This document shows, piece after piece, positions 8,843 through 17,013 of a stretch of 64,000 nucleotides of DNA (its first letter is position 1; each line of letters starts with the position of its first letter). The notes below the pieces were generated by a model. That model saw only the letters and a program-made list of their open reading frames with translations. It was not told the origin of the DNA and made no database searches. Position numbers and translations under genes: made by a program. The stretch comes from Macrococcoides psychrotolerans (GTDB lineage: Bacteria; Bacillota; Bacilli; Staphylococcales; Staphylococcaceae), in contig NZ_CP124591.1 in the NCBI RefSeq assembly GCF_038095555.1, positions 992,001-1,056,000 on the forward strand, written 5' to 3'.

Positions 8843-9346
8843 ATGAAAAAACATAGAGGACTTAAGAGAATATTTAAATCAACCTTGGATAATTATCATG
8901 AAAATTTTATTAAATATAATGGATATATAGAATTATATGTTCCGCAAATAGGTTTTATGAATGAAGATATCAATGGGAAAGAATATCAAATTATCAATGT
9001 TCTAATTGAAAATACTAAACATTCTATTCCAAAGGATGCAAATTTTATGTATGTGATAGATGAACTAAATATTTTGAATAGTCATATAATTATAAGTGAC
9101 GATAGTAATGATTTTAATTTAAACCTCAGGCAGGAATCTTTAGAAAAAATTCCTAATTATCTCAAACAAATAGAAAGTAAATTTGATTTGAAGTTCAAGC
9201 GCATGGTCTCTATAACGGAAATGAACTTTGTAGATTATATTAATTTAGGTGAAAATGATAAGTTAGATATACTTTATTACATAAGAAAAGACGAAGAAAA
9301 AGTAATATTTGTAACAAATGTATTGTGGACTTGGAGTAGTATGTGA
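8843..9346 (+). CDS. Hypothetical protein of the orphan island
   Basis: An unrecognised 167-residue protein. AAAGGTGAGAG precedes the ATG at a normal distance, so it is probably translated. The N-terminus is basic (MKKHRGLKRIFKSTL); the rest is acidic and rich in Ile and Asn with predicted mixed alpha/beta structure. The C-terminus is a strand pair (LDILYYIRKDEEKVIFVTNV) ending in TWSSM. It has no signal peptide or clear membrane helix. The AT-rich codon use differs from the flanking housekeeping genes, which suggests acquisition. A role as an immunity or stress protein would fit the neighbours but is not shown by any motif. Confidence 0.6.
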   Translation: MKKHRGLKRIFKSTLDNYHENFIKYNGYIELYVPQIGFMNEDINGKEYQIINVLIENTKHSIPKDANFMYVIDELNILNSHIIISDDSNDFNLNLRQESLEKIPNYLKQIESKFDLKFKRMVSITEMNFVDYINLGENDKLDILYYIRKDEEKVIFVTNVLWTWSSM

Positions 9347-9447
9347 AAAGAAGCATAGAACATATAAAACTTCATTAATATCTTGCATTTGTTTACTTAA
9401 AAAATAGTAGGGGTATTTTATATTTTAATAAACAGTAGGAGAATAAT

Positions 9448-9798
9448 ATGAATATATTTACTTGTTGTGTTTGTGGTTACCTAGATTTAGATGAAACTCC
9501 ATATTACGAAGACTTTGCGGGTAGCAATGTCATATGTGCTTGTTGTGGTTTTGAATATGGTGTCGATGATTATGATAATCCAGGCATAAACTATGAGACT
9601 TTAAATGATAAAGAAGCTGTAGAAAAGGCACACCAATTATCGAGAGAAGAATGGATTAAAAGTGGATGTAAGGTGTTTGATCCTACAGTATACAGCCCTA
9701 TAGATATTAAAGATGGAAAGTTAGAAAAAAGAAAAGTTATAGAACAGTTTAAAAATATAAACTATAATTTTGATAATAATCCACATAAAAGAAGTTAA
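9448..9798 (+). CDS. Cysteine-rich CPCC-type small protein
   Basis: A 116-residue protein with two zinc-ribbon-like knuckles: Cys6 and Cys9 in CCVCGYLDLDE, then Cys30 and Cys33 in CACCGFEYG, followed by the acidic DDYDNPG. This matches the cysteine-rich CPCC family, small proteins often found beside polymorphic toxin or WapA-like loci and proposed as immunity or accessory factors. The first knuckle reads CVCG instead of the usual CPCC. A conserved-looking helix with EAVEKAHQLSREEW follows, then a polar C-terminal tail. AGTAGGAG precedes the ATG, and a strong terminator ends the gene. Zinc binding is inferred. Confidence 0.7.
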   Translation: MNIFTCCVCGYLDLDETPYYEDFAGSNVICACCGFEYGVDDYDNPGINYETLNDKEAVEKAHQLSREEWIKSGCKVFDPTVYSPIDIKDGKLEKRKVIEQFKNINYNFDNNPHKRS

Positions 9799-9826
9799 TT
9801 AACTGGTTATGCAGGAATGTAAAATA

Positions 9827-9874
9827 AACTGTGTAAGTAGAGTGCGTACGACTCTGCTTCGCAGTTTTTTTATT
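9827..9874 (+). terminator. Terminator of the CPCC-type gene
   Basis: A long hairpin pairs CTGTG, AAG and AGAGT with ACTCT, CTT and CGCAG around a GCGTACG loop, then TTTTTTTATTTT. It starts about 30 bases after the stop at 9798. Confidence 0.8.
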
Positions 9875-9934
9875 TTCCTAGCGCGCTAACGCTTACTTGA
9901 TCCATAAAAAGTGTTGGTTAAAAATCAAACCAAT

Positions 9935-10227
9935 GGAATGTCAACAGTTTCTTAGACACTTTTCATGTGTAGAACTTTAAACGCCATTGGTGTTAAATAC
10001 TGTAATGAAGAATGTGGTCTAAAATTGTTGTACCAATTCACATAATCAAATAATTCTGTTTCTAACTGTTCTAAGCTTTCAAATTTCATCTGTTTTGCAA
10101 ATTCGGTTTTCAGTGCTTTCATCGTTGCTTCTGCAACTGCATTATCATAAGGTCAACCTTGAGTACTTAATGAACGCTTGATTTCAAAAGTCTTTAAACA
10201 ATCTACGTGTCGTAAGGTTGCATAACT
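9935..10227 (-). pseudogene. IS3-family (IS150-type) transposase fragment
   Basis: The minus strand reads a transposase OrfB C-terminus: LKTFEIKRSLSTQG, a stop (TGA), then PYDNAVAEATMKALKTEF, LFDYVNWYNNFRPHSSLQYL and TPMAF, ending at 9952. PYDNA.AE, the YN..RPHSSL block and TP form the end of the IS3 integrase core, where Glu is the last DDE residue. A TGA replaces the usual Cys codon before PYDN. The first two-thirds of the gene is absent; upstream the frame decays around 10225. The original element end is probably near TGTTGACATTCC (minus strand, about 9935-9946). It is a dead remnant marking past insertion in this island. Confidence 0.82.
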
Positions 10228-10232
10228 AATAA

Positions 10233-10270
10233 AGAAACAGACATATTCATTAACGAATATGTCTGTTTCT
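10233..10270 (-). terminator. Hairpin after the 180-residue orphan gene
   Basis: A perfect 16-base-pair stem, AGAAACAGACATATTC with its complement, around ATTAAC. It lies 28 bases past the stop of the minus-strand gene at 10299. The following T tract (TTTATT) is weak. Confidence 0.65.
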
Positions 10271-10298
10271 CTTGGGGTTACTAGTAAATAAGATATAA

Positions 10299-10841
10299 CT
10301 AACAAATATCAGTATAAATATCTTTAAGTTTAAAGTAGTATGGACTATCAAAGTCATTACGCATATAATCATGATTCAAGTGATTATAAAATTCAATTAA
10401 TCCTTCTTTTACAGCATGATTGAATTCATTTAAAGGTAATGAATATGTTGTACGTTTATCTTTTTCTTCTAAAATTGTAAGAACAATATTATTTTCTTTT
10501 TTAAATGTATAAATTTCAAAATCTACATCTAAATATGAAATTATATACTCATTCATAATAGTTGCTTGATATAAATCATACCATAGCATATATAAGTCAC
10601 CAGTCTGAACATGTTTGTCTACAATTATATTTCCACTGTCTTCAATACAAATACTACCTTCAAAATATCCTTCATTATCTTCATTACTAAACAATTCAAC
10701 TTTTTTAAAATCTGCACCGATTGGAATAAGAGAAAGTCTTCGCCCTTCAGATGTTAATTGGTTATTTTTGTAATTATATTCTAAGTCATTCAAATGTATA
10801 TTATAAGCAAAGCTTGTAACTCTCAAAACATAGCCCTCCAT
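10299..10841 (-). CDS. Hypothetical protein, possible immunity-type protein
   Basis: An unrecognised 180-residue cytoplasmic protein. The first half alternates short strands (RRLSLIPIGADFKKVELF, GYFEGSICIEDSGNIIV). The second half, FEIYTFKKENNIVLTILEEK then TTYSLPLNEFNHAVKEGL, ends in a helix with several aromatic residues. This arrangement recalls WapI-like immunity proteins of Bacillus contact-dependent toxins, but I see no diagnostic motif. It has no signal peptide. GGAGGG precedes the ATG at a good distance. It lies in the AT-rich island beside an IS fragment, with no toxin gene nearby. Call by size, architecture and context only. Confidence 0.6.
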   Translation of the reverse strand: MEGYVLRVTSFAYNIHLNDLEYNYKNNQLTSEGRRLSLIPIGADFKKVELFSNEDNEGYFEGSICIEDSGNIIVDKHVQTGDLYMLWYDLYQATIMNEYIISYLDVDFEIYTFKKENNIVLTILEEKDKRTTYSLPLNEFNHAVKEGLIEFYNHLNHDYMRNDFDSPYYFKLKDIYTDIC

Positions 10842-10943
10842 TTTTAATTAGGGTAGAAAGAAGATATTTTACCACTTGAGTTAATAGAAATATGTGAATC
10901 GTCTATACTTAATTGGAATCGGTTCCTCTATATATGAGCTTTG

Positions 10944-12290
10944 TTAATGCGTAAAATATGCCTCATATGCGGCAATTACCGCTTGGTCTGCATCTTTATC
11001 CTCGATGCCAAACATCATACTTATTTCTGATGAGCCTTGATTGATCATCTTTAAATTGATATTGCGAGCCTTAAATGCCTCTGTTGCTTTATTAGCGGTA
11101 CCTACAAGTGTTTTCATACCTAGACCTACAACCATCAGTATTGCGATATTCTTTTCTATTGAAAGAGCGTCTACTTTTAATTCGTGTTCTATTTTTTCTA
11201 GTAACTTTGCTTCCTTTCCTTCAAGCTGGTGGGCGCGTAATATAATACTAATATCATCGATTCCAGAAGGCATGTGTTCATATGAAATATTCATATCTTC
11301 TAGAATTGATAAGAGACGACGTGTAAATCCAATTTCTCTGTTCATCAAATATTTCTTCATATTAATACTGGCAAACCCTGTATCACAACTTACACCAACG
11401 ACACCTGTAGATTGTCGTGTATTCGTAATGAGTGTTCCTGGGTGATCTGGGTCGTTCGTATTCTTGATGTTTACAGGTATTTGAGAGCGATAGACAGGAA
11501 GTAATGCCTCATCATGAAACACACTGAAACCAGCATAGGAGAGTTCTCGCATTTCTTCATATGTCAATTGTATAATTGAAGCAGGATGATCAACGATGTT
11601 GGGATTTGCTGAGAAAATACCTGATACATCTGTAAAATTCTCATAGACATCACTGCTTAAACTGCTGGCGATAATTGCTCCTGTAATATCACTGCCTCCA
11701 CGAGAGAAGGTGTTGATATCTCCGTTCTTATTAACACCAAAAAATCCAGGAATGATTACTTTGCCTTCAGCATGAGCGAGATTATTTTTTATTTTTTCAT
11801 AGCTTTCTTCTAATACAATGGCATTAGAGGGTTCATCGCTGACGATAAGCCCAATATCTCCTGGAGATAAATAAGTTGTCATTATTCCTTGTTCGTTGTT
11901 GTAGCTTGCTATAAGCTGCGCATTGAAATCTTCTCCGCAGCTCTTCAAAGCATCTGTCAGTCGCTCGGGCTGATCTTGATAGCGCATAATATAGTCATTG
12001 AGCTGAGTACGGAAAGTCTCGATTAATGAGTGACGTATATTCAGCTCTCGTTCTATTTGTAGAAATCGTTCAAGTATTTGTGAGATGAGCTCCTGATAAT
12101 CTTTTTTATATGTAACAGCTTCTACCAGAGCAATAAGCAAATCTGTAACTTTAACATCCTTATTATGACGTTTTCCGGGTGCAGATACGACAATGTATTT
12201 CCTCGTTGCATCATTATTAATAATATTCAGTATCTTTTTAATCTGTTTAGCATCGGCCACACTTGAACCACCAAATTTACAAACTTTCAT
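10944..12290 (-). CDS. Aspartate kinase (monofunctional, with C-terminal ACT domains)
   Basis: Phosphorylates aspartate, the first step to threonine, methionine and lysine. The N-terminal signature is KVCKFGGSSVADA; the kinase core contains FSRGGSDITGA and DVSGIFSANPNIV. Two ACT regulatory domains follow, with VGVSCDTGFASINMKK and VVGLGMKTLVGTANKA. At about 448 residues it resembles the YclM/ThrA class that pairs with threonine biosynthesis. I prefer the start at 12290 (MKVCKFGG) because GAGTGA sits 5 bases upstream; the ATG at 12302 adds MSDF with a poorer site. It diverges from hom-thrC-thrB, so both sides of the pathway share one regulatory region. Which end product inhibits it cannot be told here. 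Confidence 0.93.
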   Translation of the reverse strand: MKVCKFGGSSVADAKQIKKILNIINNDATRKYIVVSAPGKRHNKDVKVTDLLIALVEAVTYKKDYQELISQILERFLQIERELNIRHSLIETFRTQLNDYIMRYQDQPERLTDALKSCGEDFNAQLIASYNNEQGIMTTYLSPGDIGLIVSDEPSNAIVLEESYEKIKNNLAHAEGKVIIPGFFGVNKNGDINTFSRGGSDITGAIIASSLSSDVYENFTDVSGIFSANPNIVDHPASIIQLTYEEMRELSYAGFSVFHDEALLPVYRSQIPVNIKNTNDPDHPGTLITNTRQSTGVVGVSCDTGFASINMKKYLMNREIGFTRRLLSILEDMNISYEHMPSGIDDISIILRAHQLEGKEAKLLEKIEHELKVDALSIEKNIAILMVVGLGMKTLVGTANKATEAFKARNINLKMINQGSSEISMMFGIEDKDADQAVIAAYEAYFTH

Positions 12291-12361
12291 AAAATCACTC
12301 ATTTCGCTTAATGTTATTGTTATTTTATCTTTAAAGTGTAATAGAATATAGAGTATATGAT

Positions 12362-12455
12362 CATTTTCATAAATTATTCTATAAATCTTTACATTGATGA
12401 TGTTTTAGTTATACTATATTTATGAATCCTTTTCAAGAATACATTTGTATTCTTG
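12362..12455 (+). promoter_or_regulatory. hom promoter with 22-bp perfect palindrome and a weak CodY-like site
   Basis: TTTACA (12388-12393), 16 bases and TATACT (12410-12415) form a sigma-A promoter. Just downstream, arms CAAGAATACA (12434-12443) and TGTATTCTTG (12446-12455) make a 22-base perfect palindrome, placed as a repressor operator or transcript hairpin in the hom leader. CATTTTCATAAATTA (12362-12376) matches the CodY consensus at 11 of 15 positions. No T-box or amino-acid riboswitch is visible. The CodY assignment is tentative. Confidence 0.55.
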
Positions 12456-12481
12456 GTAAAAACATAATCGGGAGTGAGATA

Positions 12482-13696
12482 ATGAAACAAATTAATATTG
12501 CGTTATTAGGTCTAGGAACGGTGGGTACGGGTGTCGTTCAGATCCTTAAGGAGAACCATGAACAGATAAAAGAGAAGCTGAATACGGATATTCGAATTAC
12601 ATGGATACTTGTTTCTGATGTAACAAAGCCAAGAAGTATCGAGACCGCACATTATCAACTCACTGATAATATAGAAGATATCAAAAATGATGATACGATA
12701 GATATGTATGTCGAAGTAATGGGTGTAATAGAAAATACGAAAGAGATATTACTCTATGCATTGAATCAGAAGAAGCATGTAATTACTGCAAATAAAGATC
12801 TGCTTGCAGAGCATCTAGAAGAGATGGAGCAAGCGGCCCATAATAACGGTGTCTCTTTAAAATATGAAGCCAGCATCGCTGGAGGTATTCCTGTAGTAAA
12901 TGCTTTGAATTATGGCTTAAACGCGAACGGTATCGGCAAGTTTATGGGAATATTCAATGGAACGTCTAATTTTATATTGAGTAAGATGACACATGAAAGA
13001 CAATCTTATGAAGAAGCATTACGAATTGCTACAGAATTAGGTTTTGCTGAAGCAGATCCTACAGCAGATGTAGATGGTATAGATGCTGCCAGAAAAGTAA
13101 CCATTATGAGCTATCTTGCTTTTAATCAATTCAGAAAACTTGAGGATTGTCGATATACAGGGATCAGAGAAGTGAAGTTATCGCATATCGATATTGCCAA
13201 AGCTTTTGGATATCGCATTAAATTGATTGGTAGTGGTGTCATGAATGGTGATGATGTATCTCTATATGTAGAGCCGATGTGCATTCCATCTGATCATCAG
13301 TTATCGCATGTCGAATACGAATATAATGCAATTTACATTGATGGAAATGCTGTTGGAGATACAATGTATTACGGTAAAGGAGCCGGTAGTCTTGCAACTG
13401 GAAGTGCTGTTGTCAGTGATATCCTGAACGTAATAGAACTCATAGGGACAGATCTTCACAACTTGCCGCTGCATCTTGAAATTAAGCAGGAGACGCGTGA
13501 ACAGCCTTCTTGTTTACTTTTGATTATCGATTTGTATGCAGATAGTAATATTGAAGAAATACTGAATGAAATTTCAGTTGAAAGACATATTGTAAGGGAT
13601 GGCATGCTTGCAATTGAAACAGACCGAGAAGTAAATTATGAATATCTAGAAGAACAGCAATTAAACTATAAAACTTATAGAATTGAAGGTGTATAG
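12482..13696 (+). CDS. hom: Homoserine dehydrogenase
   Basis: Reduces aspartate semialdehyde to homoserine with NAD(P)H. The Rossmann motif GLGTVGTGVV is at residues 9-18; the catalytic region shows GIFNGTSNFILSKM and GFAEADPTADVDGIDAARK. The C-terminus holds a short ACT-like regulatory segment (LLLIIDLYADSNIEEIL). At 404 residues it is normal for Firmicutes. I start it at 12482 (MKQINIALLGLG), with GGGAGTGAG upstream. An upstream in-frame ATG at 12422 lies in the leader palindrome region and is not credible. It heads the hom-thrC-thrB-HAD operon; thrC starts 1 base after its stop. Confidence 0.96.
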   Translation: MKQINIALLGLGTVGTGVVQILKENHEQIKEKLNTDIRITWILVSDVTKPRSIETAHYQLTDNIEDIKNDDTIDMYVEVMGVIENTKEILLYALNQKKHVITANKDLLAEHLEEMEQAAHNNGVSLKYEASIAGGIPVVNALNYGLNANGIGKFMGIFNGTSNFILSKMTHERQSYEEALRIATELGFAEADPTADVDGIDAARKVTIMSYLAFNQFRKLEDCRYTGIREVKLSHIDIAKAFGYRIKLIGSGVMNGDDVSLYVEPMCIPSDHQLSHVEYEYNAIYIDGNAVGDTMYYGKGAGSLATGSAVVSDILNVIELIGTDLHNLPLHLEIKQETREQPSCLLLIIDLYADSNIEEILNEISVERHIVRDGMLAIETDREVNYEYLEEQQLNYKTYRIEGV

Positions 13697-13697
13697 A

Positions 13698-14759
13698 ATG
13701 AACAGATGGTCAGGGTTAATCGTAGAATATAAGCATTTTTTACCCGTAAGTGAGGCAACACCGAAACTCACATTAAATGAAGGTGGTACGCCATTGATAC
13801 ATTGTGCTCATCTTTCAGAGGTTCTTGAAAATGAAGTATATGTGAAATATGAAGGTGCGAATCCTACAGGTTCATTTAAAGACCGCGGTATGGTGATGGC
13901 TGTAGCAAAAGCTAAAGAAGAGGGGAAAGAAATTGTCATTTGCGCTTCTACGGGAAACACTTCAGCTTCAGCAGCTGCCTATGCTGCAAGAGCCGGAATG
14001 AAAACGATTGTAGTAATTCCGGAAGGGAAGATTGCTATGGGTAAATTGGCTCAGGCAATCGTTTATGGAGCTGATATCGTTTCTATCGAAGGTAACTTTG
14101 ATGAAGCATTGAAGATTGTAAGACATGTTGCAGAAAAACGTGATGATATCGCACTAGTAAACTCCGTTAATCCATATCGACTAGAAGGTCAGAAGACAGC
14201 TGCTTTTGAAGTAATTGAACAGCTTGGACAAGTTCCAGACGTGTTAGCGATTCCTGTTGGAAATGCTGGTAATATTTCGGCATACTGGAAGGGGTTTAAA
14301 GAATATGATGCAAATCATAACGTTGGTTTACCAAAAATGTATGGTTTCCAGGCAGAAGGTGCTGCACCGATTGTAAAAGGTCGTATTATCGAGCAGCCAG
14401 AAACGATTGCTACTGCGATTCGTATCGGGAATCCTGCAAGCTGGAAGCTCGCAGATGCAGCACGTGATGAATCGGAAGGAATGATAGATGCTGTAACAGA
14501 TGATGAGATACTAGAAGCATATGACTTAATTGCAAAGAAAGAAGGTATCTTTGCTGAACCGGGCAGCAATGCAAGTATTGCTGGTCTGTTAAAGTTAAAA
14601 CGTGAAGGTCGTCTGTCAAAGGGGCAGACGATTGTTGCAGTATTAACGGGAAATGGGCTTAAAGACCCGCAGACTGCGATTGATTCAATTGAAATACAGC
14701 CTGCTGTGCTAAAGAACGATGAATCAGCGATTATTAGATACATTGAGGAGCGAGTATAA
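13698..14759 (+). CDS. thrC: Threonine synthase
   Basis: A PLP enzyme converting O-phosphohomoserine to threonine. The Schiff-base lysine is Lys61 in NPTGSFKDRGM; the phosphate-binding glycines are in PVGNAGNISAYWKGF and the C-terminal serine loop is AEPGSNASIAG. At 353 residues it is the short Bacillus-type class. I start at the ATG at 13698 (MNRWSGLI), whose ribosome site GAAGGTG lies inside the end of hom. A TTG at 13683 would add five residues without support. It overlaps thrB by one base. Confidence 0.96.
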   Translation: MNRWSGLIVEYKHFLPVSEATPKLTLNEGGTPLIHCAHLSEVLENEVYVKYEGANPTGSFKDRGMVMAVAKAKEEGKEIVICASTGNTSASAAAYAARAGMKTIVVIPEGKIAMGKLAQAIVYGADIVSIEGNFDEALKIVRHVAEKRDDIALVNSVNPYRLEGQKTAAFEVIEQLGQVPDVLAIPVGNAGNISAYWKGFKEYDANHNVGLPKMYGFQAEGAAPIVKGRIIEQPETIATAIRIGNPASWKLADAARDESEGMIDAVTDDEILEAYDLIAKKEGIFAEPGSNASIAGLLKLKREGRLSKGQTIVAVLTGNGLKDPQTAIDSIEIQPAVLKNDESAIIRYIEERV

Positions 14760-15661
14760 TGCTATATATAAAAGTCCCAGCGTCAACATCCAATTTAGGA
14801 CCAGGATTTGATTCGATCGGTATGGCTGTAAACATCTATCTTGAACTTGAAGTAGAAGAAAGTGAAAACTGGGAAATTCAGCATCTCGGTGATGTACTAT
14901 CTGAACTGGATGATAATGATGATCATTACATCAGGAAGATGTGTCGACTGTTTATGCAGCAGTTTAATCTAGAAGAAAAAAAGTTTAAAGTTATAATGTA
15001 TTCTGATATCCCATTAGCGCGTGGCCTGGGAAGTAGTGGTTCAGCACTCATTGCAAGCCTTGAAATTATCAATCATTTCTATCAATTAAATTTAACAAGA
15101 GAAGAACGTATTCGTATACTCTCTCGAATTGAAGGACATCCAGATAATGTTGCACCGAGTATTAAAGGTGGTATTGTTGCAGGATATTATAATAATGTAA
15201 CCGATGAAACGGTGACATTAGATGTTCCTGTGATTAAGTGGCCGATCATGGTTGTAGTTCCTAATTATGAACTGAAAACTGAAGCATCAAGAAATGTCCT
15301 TCCCGACCACATATCGTTTGAAAATGCAGTTCGTGCAGGTGCAATAGGTAATATGCTTATAGCAGCACTTTACTCTGAAGATTATAGGACAATGGGGAAG
15401 ATGATGACAAGTGATCTTTATCACGAACAGTATCGTGCACACCTTGTGCCGCATTATCAGATGGTGAAGGATGTTATCACTGAGGACTGCTTTGCATTTT
15501 TAAGTGGGGCAGGGCCATCGATCTTTATTGTATCTCATCCTAAGCAGTATGATGAAAATCGTTTCAATCTACTAAAGTTACCCGACTGTGACGTAAAAAG
15601 CATAGAACCCGATCAGGAAGGCGTAATTACCTTTGAAAAAGAAGGTCGTATGGTAAACTAA
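14759..15661 (+). CDS. thrB: Homoserine kinase
   Basis: A GHMP-family kinase that phosphorylates homoserine, supplying the substrate for ThrC. The N-terminal VPASTSNLGPGFDSIG, the ATP loop PLARGLGSSGSA (residues 85-96) and the C-terminal LSGAGPSIF are the family motifs. At 300 residues it is complete. Its ATG shares a base with the thrC stop (TAATG), so translation is coupled. The next gene, a HAD phosphatase, starts 26 bases later with its own ribosome site. Confidence 0.96.
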   Translation: MLYIKVPASTSNLGPGFDSIGMAVNIYLELEVEESENWEIQHLGDVLSELDDNDDHYIRKMCRLFMQQFNLEEKKFKVIMYSDIPLARGLGSSGSALIASLEIINHFYQLNLTREERIRILSRIEGHPDNVAPSIKGGIVAGYYNNVTDETVTLDVPVIKWPIMVVVPNYELKTEASRNVLPDHISFENAVRAGAIGNMLIAALYSEDYRTMGKMMTSDLYHEQYRAHLVPHYQMVKDVITEDCFAFLSGAGPSIFIVSHPKQYDENRFNLLKLPDCDVKSIEPDQEGVITFEKEGRMVN

Positions 15662-15687
15662 TACTATCAATTTTTAGGAGTGAGAAA

Positions 15688-16497
15688 ATGAACTATAAAC
15701 TGATAGTGCTCGATATGGATGATACATTACTATCATCTAAGAACGAAATATTGCCTTCAACGATCAAGGCATTGATAGAGGCACAGAATAATGGTGCTAT
15801 GGTTGTGCTGGCATCCGGCAGGCCGACAGGTGGCATGATAGATGCAGCAGAAATACTACAGCTGGACACACATCAATCCTATATTATCAGCTATAACGGG
15901 GCTGTTGTAACAAGGATGAATGATCGCACAGTTGTAGATGCAACATATGTTCAGCAAGCGCATTTTAGTGAAATTTTACGATTTTTAAGAAAGGAAAATG
16001 TAATGGCACTGACATATAAGGACAACACAATTTATTATGAAGGTCAGTCAGCCTACGAACAAGTAGAAGGTGAACTTACAGGTTTAGAAATGATTAAAGT
16101 AGACAATCTGCAAACTGTCATTACAGAAGATGTGCCTAAAGTGATGGGCGTCGGAGATATTGAACATATTGAGGTTTTAAACAAGCAGCTGGAAGGAAGT
16201 TTTGGTTCTGACATCCACGCTACGACCTCAAAGCCATTCTTCCTTGAATTTATGCATCGTGATGTTTCAAAAGGAAAGGTGTTACAACGTCTGGCGGAGC
16301 AGCTTGGAATTCAGCAGTCAGAAATTATTGCATTTGGTGACAGCAATAATGACAAAGATATGCTTGAATTTGCAGGACTGGGCGTGGCGATGGGGAATGC
16401 GAATAATACGATTAAAGAAGCTGCAGATGTCATCACACTCAGTCATGATGAGGATGGAATCGCACAAATAATAGAAACATATCTATATAAAAAATGA
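15688..16497 (+). CDS. HAD-superfamily Cof-type phosphatase
   Basis: A 269-residue HAD phosphatase with a type IIB cap. Motif I is LDMDDTLL (nucleophile Asp10), motif II SGRPTGG, motif III the Lys in KGKVLQRLAEQ, motif IV FGDSNNDKDML. Such enzymes hydrolyse sugar phosphates, FMN or PLP. The same gene follows thrB in S. aureus. Its operon place suggests housekeeping of phosphorylated intermediates or PLP, but no substrate can be read from sequence. TTTTTAGGAGTGAG precedes the ATG. A hairpin (GATGCTTCATT/AATGAAGCATC) without a T tract overlaps the stop, and a proper terminator comes at 16590. Confidence 0.9.
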   Translation: MNYKLIVLDMDDTLLSSKNEILPSTIKALIEAQNNGAMVVLASGRPTGGMIDAAEILQLDTHQSYIISYNGAVVTRMNDRTVVDATYVQQAHFSEILRFLRKENVMALTYKDNTIYYEGQSAYEQVEGELTGLEMIKVDNLQTVITEDVPKVMGVGDIEHIEVLNKQLEGSFGSDIHATTSKPFFLEFMHRDVSKGKVLQRLAEQLGIQQSEIIAFGDSNNDKDMLEFAGLGVAMGNANNTIKEAADVITLSHDEDGIAQIIETYLYKK

Positions 16498-16589
16498 TGC
16501 TTCATTGATATGTTGATGATAATGAAGCATCTTGAAAATTATGTAATCTATGGAGTACGAAGCAATGATGTTATAATCTTGATAAATCT

Positions 16590-16618
16590 AGGGGTCAGAA
16601 TTTTCTGGCCTCTTTTTT
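16590..16618 (+). terminator. Terminator of the threonine operon
   Basis: Arms AGGGGTCAGAA and TTCTGGCCTCT (11 pairs including two G-T) are followed by TTTTTT. It lies 93 bases after the HAD gene; an earlier stem at 16496-16531 lacks a T tract. Confidence 0.75.
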
Positions 16619-16633
16619 GACAAGCAGCAACAA

Positions 16634-16951
16634 TTATTTTGCTGTATGTGTCCATTCTGAAGCATTGCGATGTCTTTTTGTATGTGCAAATATATTATCA
16701 GCAGCATAATCTTCATTTGTATAGACAGTAATATCGTAGAATACCATATCGTCTTCAAACGGCTCATAAAGGTACGTATCCTTTAGATGGTCGAATAATC
16801 GGATCATTGCTGTGCGATCTAGTCCTGGATATTCACGTAAAATCTTTTTAATAATCTGGTTATGTTTTTCATAGACACCCTGCACTACAATTACAAATTT
16901 TTCATCAGTTTTTAGTACGTCATCAAATAGGTTAATTTGTCCATTACTCAT
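16634..16951 (-). CDS. Conserved-looking hypothetical protein
   Basis: A protein of about 105 residues that I do not recognise. I start it at 16951 (MSNGQINLFDDVL), which has GGAGTGGTGATA upstream. It shows a helix-strand mix, LKTDEKFVIVVQGVYEKHNQIIKKIL then MIRLFDHLKDTYLYEPFEDDMVFYDITVY, and a basic tail with several His. It has no signal peptide. It lies between the threonine operon and the amino-acid permease, where S. aureus also carries a small hypothetical gene. It is transcribed in the permease direction but separated from it by a terminator, so it is probably its own unit. Confidence 0.7.
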   Translation of the reverse strand: MSNGQINLFDDVLKTDEKFVIVVQGVYEKHNQIIKKILREYPGLDRTAMIRLFDHLKDTYLYEPFEDDMVFYDITVYTNEDYAADNIFAHTKRHRNASEWTHTAK

Positions 16952-16982
16952 TATCACCACTCCTTTATACATATTATACAAA

Positions 16983-17008
16983 GAAACCCTACACAATGTA
17001 TAGGGTTG
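16983..17008 (-). terminator. Terminator of the amino-acid permease
   Basis: On the minus strand, AACCCTA and TAGGGTT flank TACATTGTG and are followed by TCTTTGT. It begins 7 bases after the permease stop. Confidence 0.65.
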
Positions 17009-17013
17009 TTGTC

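Noticed and set aside
12303..12481. Possible T-box or lysine riboswitch between aspartokinase and hom
   Set aside because: There is no T-box sequence, specifier arrangement or terminator/antiterminator pair, and the region is too short.
14315..14743. 142-residue minus-strand frame inside thrC
   Set aside because: Antisense shadow of a conserved enzyme gene without start signals.
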